NCBI GenBank assembly: GCA_039187815.1
Contig: JBCCZI010000002.1
Coordinates: forward strand, 52,697 to 116,696
DNA length: 64,000 nt
Reading direction: 5' to 3'
From: Thermohalobaculum sp039187815
Lineage (GTDB): Bacteria > Pseudomonadota > Alphaproteobacteria > Rhodobacterales > Rhodobacteraceae
Below the pieces are notes generated by a model that was not told the origin of the DNA, did not search any database, and saw only the letters and a program-made list of their open reading frames with translations. Shown here piece after piece: positions 18,304 to 26,733 of the stretch. Position 1 is the stretch's first letter, and each line of letters opens with the position of its first letter. The position numbers and the translations under genes are program-made.

Positions 18304-18906
18304 TCAGAGCGGCCGGCGGAGCAGGATCCAGGCGGTGCCAGGGTTCTGCCAGCCGCCCTTGACCATGGGGCGCCGGTCCGCCTCGACAAAGCCCGTGCGC
18401 TCATAGAGCTTGCGCGCGCCGGTGTTGTTGTCGGCCACGATGATCGACATCTCAGTGCAGCCGGTGGTGCGGGCCTCGACCTCGGCCTGGGCCAGCAGCC
18501 GGGTGCCGTGGCCGCGGCCCCGCTCATCCGGCAAGGCGGCCAGCACATGCACATACCAGGTGCCGCCTGCCGCATGCTCGAGCTCTTCGAGCGGCACGAA
18601 CATCGGCTCCGTATCCGCCGGGATCGGGTCGGGATTGGTCGGGATGCGATAGCCCGAGAGGCCGGCCAACGGGCCGTCGCCTTGGTCGATCACCATCCAT
18701 TCACCGGCCTCGGCCCGCAGGGCCATGCGCTCGGTGCCATAGGCGCGGGCGCCGGCGGCCCCCACCTTTTGTTCCCAGAAATACGGGGCCATGCCGCCGC
18801 TCGCCGCCTCGATGAAGCGGACGAGACGGGGGGCGTCCCATTTGGTGGCCAGCCGCAGCGGCGGCGACAGGGGCGCGCGCAGCGCCGGGGCGAGTTCGGT
18901 CGTCAT
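18304..18906 (-). CDS. GNAT family N-acetyltransferase
   Basis: The 200-residue protein has the GNAT fold. Motif A, which binds acetyl-CoA, is seen as VHVLAALPDERGRGHGTRLL (R-G-x-G-T/R), followed by SIIVADNNTGARKLYERTGF, the classic C-terminal strand-helix. The acceptor substrate is unknown. The ATG has AAAGGAGA upstream. It sits between pgk and gap but is not an obvious glycolytic enzyme. Confidence 0.9.
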   Translation of the reverse strand: MTTELAPALRAPLSPPLRLATKWDAPRLVRFIEAASGGMAPYFWEQKVGAAGARAYGTERMALRAEAGEWMVIDQGDGPLAGLSGYRIPTNPDPIPADTEPMFVPLEELEHAAGGTWYVHVLAALPDERGRGHGTRLLAQAEVEARTTGCTEMSIIVADNNTGARKLYERTGFVEADRRPMVKGGWQNPGTAWILLRRPL

Positions 18907-18959
18907 AGGGTTTCTCCTTTGCGGTTCGCCCTCTGAGTGCCGAGCCCCCTACGGCAGGT

Positions 18960-19079
18960 TCAGCGGGCGAACACCCGTTTCAAATCGGCCAGCGAGCCGA
19001 TGTCGGCCAGATAGGCGACCGCACCGAGGCTCACAACCAGCAGAACGACGATCACCAGACCGAACGGTGCGCGCGCCAT
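18960..19079 (-). CDS. Small single-helix membrane protein after gap
   Basis: This 39-residue protein consists of one hydrophobic helix (FGLVIVVLLVVSLGAVAYL) with a short basic C-terminus (LKRVFAR). It starts 5 bases after the gap stop codon on the same strand. Small membrane proteins in this position are plausible but the call rests only on position and hydrophobicity. A longer frame from 19142 lies inside gap and is not used. Confidence 0.5.
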   Translation of the reverse strand: MARAPFGLVIVVLLVVSLGAVAYLADIGSLADLKRVFAR

Positions 19080-19084
19080 GGCGC

Positions 19085-20086
19085 TCAGATCGTCGCGGCC
19101 ATGGCGACCGCGGTGTCGGCCATGCGGTTCGAAAAGCCCCATTCATTGTCGTACCAGGACAGAACCGAGCAGAGCGTGCCGTCCATCACCTTGGTCTGAT
19201 CGGTGTGGAAGACGCTGGAATGGGGGTCGTGATTGAAGTCCATGCTCACGAGCTTGTCATCGGTGAAGCCCAGAATGCCCTTCAACTCCTGGCCCGCGGC
19301 GGCGCGGATCGCGGCGTTGATCTCCTCAGCGCTGGTCGGGCGGGCGGCAACAAACTTGAAGTCGACCACCGAGACATTGGGCGTCGGCACGCGGATCGCG
19401 AACCCGTCGAGCTTGCCGTTGAGATCGGGCAGCACCAGGCCCACCGCCTTGGCCGCGCCGGTCGAGGTCGGGATCATGCTCATGCCCGCCGCGCGCGAGC
19501 GGTAGAGGTCTTTGTGCATGGTATCGAGCGTCGGCTGGTCGCCGGTATAGGAGTGGATGGTGGTCATCACGCCCTTTTCGATGCCAATCGCGTTGTGCAG
19601 CACATGGGCGACGGGGGCGAGACAGTTCGTGGTGCAGGAGGCGTTCGAGACCACCACATCCTTGGCCGTCAGGACGCTGTGGTTCACACCGTAGACGATG
19701 GTCTTGTCCGCACCGCTCGCCGGGGCCGAGACCAGCACCCGCTTCGAGCCGTTCTCGAGATGCGCCGCCGCCTTCTCCTTGGCCGCGAAGATCCCTGTGC
19801 ACTCGAGCGCGATGTCCACATCGGCCCAGGGAAGCTCGGCCGGGTTGCGCACCGCAGTCACCCGGATCGGGCCGCGGCCCACATCGATGGTCTCGCCATC
19901 AACCGTCACCCGGCCCGGAAAGCGCCCATGCACGCTGTCATAGCGCATCAGATGCGCATTGGTCTCGACCGGGCCGAGATCGTTGATCGCCACCACCTCG
20001 ATATCCGTGCGGCCCGATTCCACGATGGCGCGCAGGATGTTGCGCCCGATCCGCCCGAACCCGTTGATCCCAACCTTGACCGTCAT
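19085..20086 (-). CDS. gap: Glyceraldehyde-3-phosphate dehydrogenase, type I
   Basis: GAPDH oxidises glyceraldehyde-3-phosphate to 1,3-bisphosphoglycerate with NAD(P). The Rossmann start MTVKVGINGFGRIGRN and the catalytic SNASCTTNCLAPV (Cys151) are clear, as is the C-terminal WYDNEWGFSNRMADT. The open frame extends upstream to 20290, but the ATG at 20086 gives the standard start. The length of 333 residues is normal. Confidence 0.97.
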   Translation of the reverse strand: MTVKVGINGFGRIGRNILRAIVESGRTDIEVVAINDLGPVETNAHLMRYDSVHGRFPGRVTVDGETIDVGRGPIRVTAVRNPAELPWADVDIALECTGIFAAKEKAAAHLENGSKRVLVSAPASGADKTIVYGVNHSVLTAKDVVVSNASCTTNCLAPVAHVLHNAIGIEKGVMTTIHSYTGDQPTLDTMHKDLYRSRAAGMSMIPTSTGAAKAVGLVLPDLNGKLDGFAIRVPTPNVSVVDFKFVAARPTSAEEINAAIRAAAGQELKGILGFTDDKLVSMDFNHDPHSSVFHTDQTKVMDGTLCSVLSWYDNEWGFSNRMADTAVAMAATI

Positions 20087-20477
20087 CCCGGCCTCCCTTT
20101 TTGCGGTGTGGAGTACGGCCGTGTCGCCCCGGCCTCGGCTAGCGCCATACTGCCGTGGGGTGGGATTGGCAATCTCTCGGACGCCGCAGGGCGGGGCCAT
20201 TTGGGCGGCGACGCCCCGCCCGATCATGGCCCGATCCCTATCCGATTCGGTGGAGGCCGGTGCGCACGACGTCCAGGACAAACGCGCCAAGCGACCGCGT
20301 TTGTCCCGCTATGGGCCAGCTATGCGTCCTAGATGTGCCAGGCCGAGAAGATGTCTGTGGCGGTTGTTGCACAGGCAGCACGGTCGCACGCCGCAGCGCA
20401 GCAAAGTTGCGAAATCCTTGCCAGGACACGAGAAAACGCATAAAGTCAGACGGTGATCAAGGTAGGGGTGACTGATT
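20087..20477. other. 391-bp gap between divergent gap and VPLPA-CTERM genes
   Basis: No convincing gene was found. The right end holds a sigma-70-like promoter for the VPLPA-CTERM gene. No sigma-54-type GG-N10-GC element with flanking consensus was seen in the rightward direction. The region must also hold the leftward gap promoter, which could not be placed. Confidence 0.5.
20418..20446 (+). promoter_or_regulatory. Sigma-70-like promoter for the VPLPA-CTERM gene
   Basis: TTGCCA at 20418-20423 and TAAAGT at 20441-20446 are separated by 17 bases, matching 5/6 and 4/6 of the housekeeping consensus. The predicted start would leave a leader of roughly 25 bases before the GTG at 20478. Confidence 0.5.
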
Positions 20478-21443
20478 GTGGGTATGAGAGCGATTTTGCT
20501 CGCGTGTGCGGTGGGGTTCAGCATTGGGGCGACCTCGGCGGGCGCGGCGACATTTGTCTTTGACGAATCCGAGTTTTTCCCGGGCGGTATTGGTAATCCG
20601 CCGCTCGCGAACACGACCTCCGGCAACCTGCAGATTCCTGAGCGGATCTTCGGCCCAGGTGGCGTCATCATCTCAAGCGGTGGCCTGAATTTTCTGGTTA
20701 CCGCGCGTCAAACCAACGGCACCGGCGCCCGAGTCGGCCCAAACAACGGGGTTCAGTCGCCCTCGCTCTTCGTGCCCTCGATCGACCTGCCGTTTGGCTC
20801 GGCGACTGACACCGATCTCTCGGTACAGGGCGTCGATTTTGACCCGATCGTGAATGGCAGTTTGAACGGCGAACTGGATCCGAACCCGCTCGGCGTGGAT
20901 GCTCAGTTTTCCCCGCTTGCCTCTGAGGAGAACTCGCTGGTCGTCCAGGATCCAGGCACCACGGCCTTCGTCAACGATTTTGCACCCTCTAGCGGCAATC
21001 TTGGCGTGCTGGAGTTTGAGTTGCTCACCGCCAACCCGGTGATCATCGAGCGGCTCACCTTCATCGACGATGTCGACGCGCGTGTCTTCACCTCGATGAA
21101 CCCGGGCAACAACTTCATTTCGGCGCCGGGCACGAATGAGATCGGTGAGATCCAGATCGATGCATCCGGCACCCTGCCGCCGCTGCCCGGCGGTGGTACG
21201 CCACCAGATTGCGATATTGGTGGCGGAGGCTCTGCCGGCGACAACTGTGTCGCGGGGCTGAGCTTCACCAACATTGTCATCGAGCAGGGCGAGTCCTTTG
21301 TTGTCGCCTTCGATGGCTCGGGCGGTGTGCTGGGCTTTGAGGTCACCGAGATCCCGCTGCCGGCCTCAGCCTATATGATCCTCGGCGCGTTCGGGATGCT
21401 GTCTTTTGTGGGCTGGCGCCGGCGCCGCTCGGCCGAGGCCTGA
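20478..21443 (+). CDS. VPLPA-CTERM sorting-domain surface/exported protein
   Basis: This 321-residue protein has the two-ended layout of exosortase substrates: an N-terminal signal peptide (LLACAVGFSIGATSAGAA) and a C-terminal tail at residues 292-321 made of IPLPAS, a hydrophobic helix (YMILGAFGMLSFVGW) and RRRR. That is the VPLPA-CTERM variant of the PEP-CTERM signal. The middle is Gly/Ser/Asn-rich and beta-like, with two cysteines flanking a Gly-rich loop (PDCDIGGGGSAGDNC). No enzymatic motif is seen. The GTG at 20478 has AGGGG upstream; an ATG at 20484 is the alternative. The matching exosortase is encoded at 54830-56452. A structural matrix or surface protein is likely. Confidence 0.88.
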   Translation: MGMRAILLACAVGFSIGATSAGAATFVFDESEFFPGGIGNPPLANTTSGNLQIPERIFGPGGVIISSGGLNFLVTARQTNGTGARVGPNNGVQSPSLFVPSIDLPFGSATDTDLSVQGVDFDPIVNGSLNGELDPNPLGVDAQFSPLASEENSLVVQDPGTTAFVNDFAPSSGNLGVLEFELLTANPVIIERLTFIDDVDARVFTSMNPGNNFISAPGTNEIGEIQIDASGTLPPLPGGGTPPDCDIGGGGSAGDNCVAGLSFTNIVIEQGESFVVAFDGSGGVLGFEVTEIPLPASAYMILGAFGMLSFVGWRRRRSAEA

Positions 21444-21474
21444 TCGCCGCCAAACCTTGGCCATCCAGACTGCC

Positions 21475-21496
21475 ATCGGGGCCGCTAGGCCCCGAT
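21475..21496. terminator. Hairpin terminator between convergent genes
   Basis: A perfect 9-bp stem (ATCGGGGCC, 21475-21483, with GGCCCCGAT, 21488-21496) closes a 4-base loop. It lies between the convergent VPLPA-CTERM gene and the small coiled-coil gene and could serve both. Only a weak T-rich stretch follows on the plus strand. Confidence 0.65.
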
Positions 21497-21511
21497 TGTC
21501 CTTGAGCGCCG

Positions 21512-21799
21512 CTATTTCGTCTTTAGGATCTTCTCGATCTCCTTGACGGCGCGCGCGTGCAGGATCGGCTCGATCTTGTCGCCAAGCTGCTTAACCTTCA
21601 GCTCGATCAACTTGTCCATTGTATCGGACGTCGAGCTCACCGAATCGAGCTTCTTTTCGAGTCGCTCAATTCGCTGCTGTAACTTGGCAATTTCCTTCAT
21701 GTTGTCGAAACCCTGCGGGTTCTTCTTGATGACGTCATTGACCATCTTTTCGGTCAATTTCGCGATCGCCTTCTCGTCCAATGGGTCGCCCTTGGCCAT
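21512..21799 (-). CDS. Small coiled-coil protein
   Basis: The 95-residue protein is highly charged and helical, with heptad-like spacing in MKEIAKLQQRIERLEKKLDS and a second helix DKLIELKVKQLGDKIEPIL. There is no signal peptide or membrane segment. The family is not recognised; the protein is likely a cytoplasmic coiled-coil oligomer. Its lower GC content and Lys-rich codon use differ from neighbouring genes. Confidence 0.75.
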   Translation of the reverse strand: MAKGDPLDEKAIAKLTEKMVNDVIKKNPQGFDNMKEIAKLQQRIERLEKKLDSVSSTSDTMDKLIELKVKQLGDKIEPILHARAVKEIEKILKTK

Positions 21800-21926
21800 G
21801 ATGTCCCCTCAAGCATGACGTTGGTTGAAAGATTGCAGGCACGCAATCGGGCGCCTGCCTGCCGCACGCGCCCGCGCAGAAGTCTAGCGGGTCTGCGCGC
21901 GAACGGAAGCCCGTGCGCCGACCGGA

Positions 21927-23945
21927 TCAGAGCAGAGCCTTGACCTGATCGGCCACAGCCTTGGCGGTGATGCCGAAATGCTCATAGAGCGTCTTGTAGG
22001 GTGCCGAGGCACCAAAGCTCTCCATGCCGACAAAACCGGCCTTCTTTGCCGCGCCGCGCTCGCCCGACAGCCAGCGGTCCCAGCCATGGCGCACCGCCGC
22101 CTCGATGCCCACACGCACAGGGCCGGGCGGCAGCACCCGGCGGCGATAGGCCTCGTCCTGCGCCTCGAAGAGCTCCCAGCACGGCATCGAGACGACCCGG
22201 GCGCCGATCTCCTCGGCGGCCAGCAGGGCCTGGGCCTCGAGCGCGATCTCGACCTCCGAGCCGGTGGCCAGCAGGATCGCATGGCGCTTGCCCTCGGCCT
22301 CGGCCAGCACATAGGCCCCGCGCGCCACCTCGTTGCGGTTGGTGTGCTGGGTGCGCACGGTCGGCAGGCCCTGGCGGGTCAGCGCCAGCACCGAGGGGCG
22401 CTGTTCGCTCAGCGCGATCTCCCAGGCCTCGGCCGTCTCGACCGCATCCGCCGGGCGGAAGACCAGCATGTTCGGCGTCGCGCGCAGCATCGCGATGTGC
22501 TCGACCGGCTGGTGGGTCGGACCGTCCTCGCCAAGGCCGATGCTGTCATGGGTCATCACATAGACGACCCGTTGGCCCATCAGCGCCGAGAGCCGCATGG
22601 AGGGCCGCGCATAATCGGCAAAGCACAGAAAGGTGCCGCCATAGGGGGCCACCCCGCCATGCAGCGCCATGCCATTCATAGCCGCCGCCATGCCGTGCTC
22701 GCGGATGCCATAGTGGATATACCGCCCCTTGCGGTTCGCGGCGTCGAACACGCCCAGATCCTTGGTCTTGGTGTTGTTCGAGCCGGTCAGATCCGCCGAG
22801 CCGCCCAGGGTCTCGGGCATCGCCGGGTTGATCGCGGCCAACGCCATCTCCGAGGCTTTGCGGGTCGCGACCTTGGGCGCCTCTTCGGAGAGTTCCCGCT
22901 TCAGCTTGCGCACGGCCGCGGTGAGCTTCTTGGGCGCCTCACCGGCCATGACGCGGTGGATTTCCGCCTGGCGGGCGGGCGAGAGCGTCTCAAGCCGCGC
23001 CAGCCACTCCGCGCGTGCCTCGGCTCCGCGGACGCCGGTGGCCGTCCAGGCCTCGCGCACCGCCACGGGCACCACAAAGGGCGTCGCATCGTCCCAGCCA
23101 ATCGCTTTGCGCACGCCGGCAATCTCGTCATCGCCGGTGATCGCGCCGTGGGCCTTGGCGGTGTCCTGCAGCGTCGGCGCGCCAAAGCCGATATGGGTCT
23201 TGCAGGCCAGCATCGCCGGCTGGCTCTGGGTCTTGGCCCAGGCCATGGCGGCATCGATATCGGCCTGGTCGTGGCCGTCCACGCTGCGGGTTGCCCAGCC
23301 GCTGGCGGCAAAGCGCGCGACCTGGTCGGTGCGGTCCGAGAGGCTGACCGGCCCGTCGATCGAAACGCCGTTGTCGTCCCACAACACGATCAGCCGCGAG
23401 AGCTGAAGATGGCCGGCCAGCGCGATCGCCTCCTGCGAGACGCCCTCCATCAGACAGCCATCGCCGGCGATCACCCAGGTGTGGTGGTCGAAGACCTTCT
23501 TGCCATAGCGCGCGCGCAGGTGCTCTTCGGCGATCGCCATGCCCACGGCATTGGCCAGCCCCTGGCCGAGCGGGCCGGTGGTGGTCTCGATCCCCGCCGC
23601 CTCGCCGAATTCCGGGTGCCCGGCCGTGCGGCTGCCGAGCTGGCGGAAGGCCCGGATCTGCTCGAGATCCATATCCGCCTGGCCCGTCAGGTGCATGAGC
23701 CCATAGAGCAGCATCGAGCCATGGCCCGCCGACAGCACGAAGCGGTCGCGGTCATACCACCGCGGATCCGCCGGATCAAAGCGCAGATGGCTGTCGAACA
23801 GCACCGTCGCCACATCGGCCATGCCCATCGGCATCCCCGAATGCCCCGAATTTGCGGCCTTGACCGCATCGAGCGCCAGCACACGCAGCGCGTTCGCCAT
23901 CTGGAAGCGGCGCGGATCGGCCTGTCTCATCGTCTCGATATTCAC
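21927..23945 (-). CDS. tkt: Transketolase
   Basis: Transketolase moves two-carbon ketol units in the pentose phosphate (and Calvin-type) cycle using thiamine diphosphate. Visible features are the N-terminal ANSGHSGMPMGMADV, the GPLGQGLANAVGMA region, the thiamine-binding motif starting GDGCLMEG and ending near WDDNGVSID, and the pyrimidine-domain THDSIGLGEDGPTHQP. A GTG at 23945 is chosen because GGGGA lies six bases upstream. An ATG at 23930 is the alternative, and the longer frame to 24110 is Arg/Pro-rich and unlikely. The protein is 672 residues, normal for the family. Confidence 0.96.
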   Translation of the reverse strand: MNIETMRQADPRRFQMANALRVLALDAVKAANSGHSGMPMGMADVATVLFDSHLRFDPADPRWYDRDRFVLSAGHGSMLLYGLMHLTGQADMDLEQIRAFRQLGSRTAGHPEFGEAAGIETTTGPLGQGLANAVGMAIAEEHLRARYGKKVFDHHTWVIAGDGCLMEGVSQEAIALAGHLQLSRLIVLWDDNGVSIDGPVSLSDRTDQVARFAASGWATRSVDGHDQADIDAAMAWAKTQSQPAMLACKTHIGFGAPTLQDTAKAHGAITGDDEIAGVRKAIGWDDATPFVVPVAVREAWTATGVRGAEARAEWLARLETLSPARQAEIHRVMAGEAPKKLTAAVRKLKRELSEEAPKVATRKASEMALAAINPAMPETLGGSADLTGSNNTKTKDLGVFDAANRKGRYIHYGIREHGMAAAMNGMALHGGVAPYGGTFLCFADYARPSMRLSALMGQRVVYVMTHDSIGLGEDGPTHQPVEHIAMLRATPNMLVFRPADAVETAEAWEIALSEQRPSVLALTRQGLPTVRTQHTNRNEVARGAYVLAEAEGKRHAILLATGSEVEIALEAQALLAAEEIGARVVSMPCWELFEAQDEAYRRRVLPPGPVRVGIEAAVRHGWDRWLSGERGAAKKAGFVGMESFGASAPYKTLYEHFGITAKAVADQVKALL

Positions 23946-24200
23946 TGTCGGTCCCCAGGGTTGTAGGTTTTGGTGGCCTGGCGCAGGGCGCCAACGGCTT
24001 GGCGGGCGGACAATGCGTGGCCGCCCCCGTGCGGTCAAGGGCCTCGCGCGCGGGCAGGGGCGAGCAGGGACGGGCTGGGGTGTCGGCTCGGCCAGCCGCG
24101 CCGATTGCATCGCCGGGTTCGCTCGCGTTAGCTCTGGGAGACGGCGTGGGCCGCTGCGATTCGCCCACGGCTAGGCAAGAGCGCGGCGCGAGGAGAGGCG

Positions 24201-24440
24201 ATGAGCGAGACGGGCGAGGCACTGGAGCGGCTCGAACAGGCGGTCGACACGCTGGAGAAGCGGCTGGCGCAGGCGCTCGCCGGCGGCGCTGGCGGAGATG
24301 CAGAGCTCGAGGCCGAGAACGCCGCCTTGCGCGAGGCCGCCGCCCGGGATGCCGAGCTCCGCCACGAAGCGACCGCTGCGGTGAAGGCTGCGCTCGACGA
24401 TCTGCGCGCGCTGATGCCCAAGGAGGCGCGCAATGGCTGA
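24201..24440 (+). CDS. Small coiled-coil protein upstream of zapA
   Basis: The 79-residue protein is one long predicted coiled coil (LERLEQAVDTLEKRLAQAL, AELEAENAALREAAARDAEL), ending ALMPKEARNG. The gene overlaps the ZapA-like gene by 8 bases, so the two are probably co-translated. Together with ZapA it may act at the division ring, but this rests on context only. The ribosome-binding site is GAGGAGAGG. Confidence 0.78.
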   Translation: MSETGEALERLEQAVDTLEKRLAQALAGGAGGDAELEAENAALREAAARDAELRHEATAAVKAALDDLRALMPKEARNG

Positions 24441-25044
24441 TGTGAGCGTCGAGGTGGCCGGGCGCGCCTATCGCCTGGCCTGTGCGGATGGCGAGGAGGC
24501 GCATCTCCAGGGGCTTGCGCGCGGGCTCGACGAGAAGGCGACCGGCCTGCTGCGCCAGCTCCGCACCGCCCCCGAGGAAGGCCGGCTGATGCTGATGCTG
24601 GCGCTGTTGGTGGCCGACCGGCTCGAGGAGACCGAGGCCGCCACCACCGCCGCCGAGAGCGCGCGTCAGGCCGCCGAGACCGCCCGCGCCGCCGCCGACC
24701 GCCGCGCGGATCGTGAGGCCGAGGCCCGCGCCGAGGCCGAGACTCTGGCCGAAAAGCTGGCGACCCAGACGCCCGAGGTCGAGGAACTGGCTGCCGCCGA
24801 TGAGCGGGTGAGCGCCCTCGAGGCCGCTCTGGCCGCCGCCGAGGCTCGCGCCGAGGCCGCCGAGGAGGCCCTCACCGCCGCGGAAGAGGCCGTCGAGAGC
24901 CTCACCACCACGGCCAAGAGCCAGAACCCCGCCGATCTGTTCGCCTCCGCCGGATCGCGCGAGCAAACCGAGCGCATCGCCGCGCTGGCCGCCCGCATCG
25001 AGCACCTGACAGACCAGATCGCCACCCACCTCCCGGACCCGTGA
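24433..25044 (+). CDS. zapA: ZapA-like cell division protein with long coiled coil
   Basis: The first 60 or so residues match ZapA, which bundles FtsZ filaments: DVSVEVAGRAYRLACADGEE, HLQGLARGLDEKATGL and MLMLALLVADRLEE. Normal ZapA is about 100 residues. Here it continues for another 130 as an Ala/Glu-rich coiled coil (ALEAALAAAEARAEAAEEAL), ending in a short ERIAALAARIEHL helix. Extended ZapA proteins are known in Rhodobacterales. The extra coiled coil could lengthen the spacer between FtsZ filaments. Confidence 0.83.
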   Translation: MADVSVEVAGRAYRLACADGEEAHLQGLARGLDEKATGLLRQLRTAPEEGRLMLMLALLVADRLEETEAATTAAESARQAAETARAAADRRADREAEARAEAETLAEKLATQTPEVEELAAADERVSALEAALAAAEARAEAAEEALTAAEEAVESLTTTAKSQNPADLFASAGSREQTERIAALAARIEHLTDQIATHLPDP

Positions 25045-25112
25045 GCGCCGGGAGCGCCCTTCCTCTGCGTGAGACCAGGACCAGGGCCGCGCGCCGGCCG
25101 CACCGCGACCCC

Positions 25113-25127
25113 GTTCGGGGCCCGAAC
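25113..25127. promoter_or_regulatory. Perfect 15-bp palindrome at the ribosome-binding site
   Basis: GTTCGGG (25113-25119) and CCCGAAC (25121-25127) flank a single G. The element ends one base before the AAGGAG at 25129-25134 of the following gene. It could be an operator or a hairpin that limits ribosome access. Confidence 0.45.
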
Positions 25128-25141
25128 CAAGGAGCCGACCC

Positions 25142-26683
25142 ATGGCCATCGCCGCCAGCCTGACCGAAGCCGATCTGCGCCGCGAGGGGGCCGGGATTGT
25201 CATAGCTGGCAACACCTTCGGGGCCTTCGAGTTCCCGGATGACGAGGACTATTTCCTCTTTGCCCCCGAGCCGAACCGGATTTATTCCTTCTCGGTCGAC
25301 AGCCAGGTGGACACCGAGCTTGGCCTGTTCACCGCCCCGGGGCTCGAGCTGATCCAGGCCGATGACGACAGCGGCCCGGGCGAGGCGCCGACCATCCTGC
25401 TCCAGACCAATGACACCCCTCGCGTCGTGCTGATCGAGGTGGACACCCCCGGCACGCGCGAGCCGGGCGGAGATGGCCCCGCCGGCCCCTTGGCCGATTA
25501 CGTGCTCCAGATCGCCGAGATCGACCAGGTGGACGCGGCCGAGACCCCCGACCCGGACCCCGCCGGCAACACGATCGAGACATCCGCCCAGATCGGCGTC
25601 GGCACCGCCATCGCAGGCACCATCGACCCGACGGCCGATATCGACGCCTATGCGGTCTATCTTGAGGCGGACCGCCAATACATCTTTGATCTCGAGGCGG
25701 TGGACGGGATCGACACCTTCCTCGAGCTCTTCGACGACCAGGGCACCCCGATCGACGCCGATAATGACGGCGGCAGCGGCACCAATGCGCAGCTGACGGT
25801 GGTGGTGGACACGCCCGGATTTTACTTTGTCGTCGCCTCCGAGGCCGAGTTTTCGGACACCGGCGCCTATGTGCTGAGCGCCACGAATTTCGGCGCGGCC
25901 TTGCCGCCCGGCGGGCCGGATCAGGTGGGCGCCGATGCGGACAGCTTCCGGCTGATCGAGATCGGCGTGCCGGTGGCCGGGCGCATCGAGACCGAGCAGG
26001 ACCTCGATCTCTATGCGGTGGTGCTGACCGAGGGCTCGGAATACCTGCTGGGCGGGCTCGGCTATGGCGGCTTTGACGGCGCGATGATCCTGCGCGACGA
26101 CACGGGCGCCGTGCTGCGGGTCGTCGACAATCCCAACGGCCAGATCGATCCGCTGACCACGTATGCGGCGACCTATTCGGGGGTGCATTTTCTCGAGATG
26201 GGCGGCTCGACCGAGACCGAAACCGGCAGCTTTGACATCGCGGCCTTCCTGCTCGATGGGGCGGCGGCGCTGGCCTCCGAGGCGCGCGACATCGCGCTGA
26301 TCTATGAGGCGGGGCTCAACCGGGCGGCGGATGAGCCGGGCCTGAACTTTTGGATCAACGCGTTTGAGGGGGGCTTCACGCTCCGCCAGATCTCCCAGGC
26401 CTTCCTGGACAGCGTGGAGTTCGAGAACAGCATCGGTGACCCGGATGTCATCAGCGATTTCGACCTGGTGACAGGGCTTTACGAGAACGTGCTGGACCGG
26501 GCGGCGGATGATCCGGGGCGGGACTTTTGGCTCTCGGTTCTGGATCAGCCGGATGTGGACGCGGCAGATCTGCTGATTGCGTTTGCCCGCAGCACCGAGA
26601 ACCGGGTGAACTCGGAGACCATCGAGGATCTGGTCTACAACGACGTGACCGAGGCTTGGGCCTTCGAAACCCTGATCGTCTGA
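25142..26683 (+). CDS. Secreted-type protein with PPC-like repeats and DUF4214
   Basis: This 513-residue acidic protein has three related beta-sandwich segments of the pre-peptidase C-terminal (PPC) type: the first around EFPDDEDYFLFAPEPNRIYSF, the second around IDAYAVYLEADRQYIFDLEA and the third around DLDLYAVVLTEGSEYLLGGL. The C-terminal quarter is a DUF4214-like helical domain with two repeats, LIYEAGLNRAADEPGLNFW and LYENVLDRAADDPGRDFW. No catalytic domain or signal peptide is visible, and the acidic, Asp/Gly-rich composition fits a type I secretion substrate. No type I exporter is adjacent. The start has AAGGAG upstream. Confidence 0.82.
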   Translation: MAIAASLTEADLRREGAGIVIAGNTFGAFEFPDDEDYFLFAPEPNRIYSFSVDSQVDTELGLFTAPGLELIQADDDSGPGEAPTILLQTNDTPRVVLIEVDTPGTREPGGDGPAGPLADYVLQIAEIDQVDAAETPDPDPAGNTIETSAQIGVGTAIAGTIDPTADIDAYAVYLEADRQYIFDLEAVDGIDTFLELFDDQGTPIDADNDGGSGTNAQLTVVVDTPGFYFVVASEAEFSDTGAYVLSATNFGAALPPGGPDQVGADADSFRLIEIGVPVAGRIETEQDLDLYAVVLTEGSEYLLGGLGYGGFDGAMILRDDTGAVLRVVDNPNGQIDPLTTYAATYSGVHFLEMGGSTETETGSFDIAAFLLDGAAALASEARDIALIYEAGLNRAADEPGLNFWINAFEGGFTLRQISQAFLDSVEFENSIGDPDVISDFDLVTGLYENVLDRAADDPGRDFWLSVLDQPDVDAADLLIAFARSTENRVNSETIEDLVYNDVTEAWAFETLIV

Positions 26684-26688
26684 GCCAC

Positions 26689-26712
26689 AAAAAAGGGGCG
26701 CCGCCGCGCCCC
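26689..26712 (-). terminator. Intrinsic terminator of the AAA ATPase gene
   Basis: On the minus strand a 7-bp GC stem (26695-26701 with 26706-26712, 4-base loop) is followed by six T residues (the A-run at 26689-26694). This is a classical Rho-independent terminator placed 22 bases past the ATPase stop codon. The stem may also help end the convergent DUF4214 transcript. Confidence 0.85.
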
Positions 26713-26733
26713 TCGGGTGGTCGCGCGCCGAGC

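Noticed and set aside
20355..20372. TGG...TTGC resembling a sigma-54 promoter before the VPLPA-CTERM gene
   Set aside because: The GG and GC elements are two bases too close together; a sigma-70-like pair further downstream fits better.
21978..23966. A 662-codon plus-strand frame across tkt
   Set aside because: It is antisense to transketolase with all catalytic motifs, and its own sequence is Arg/His/Gly-rich without family features.
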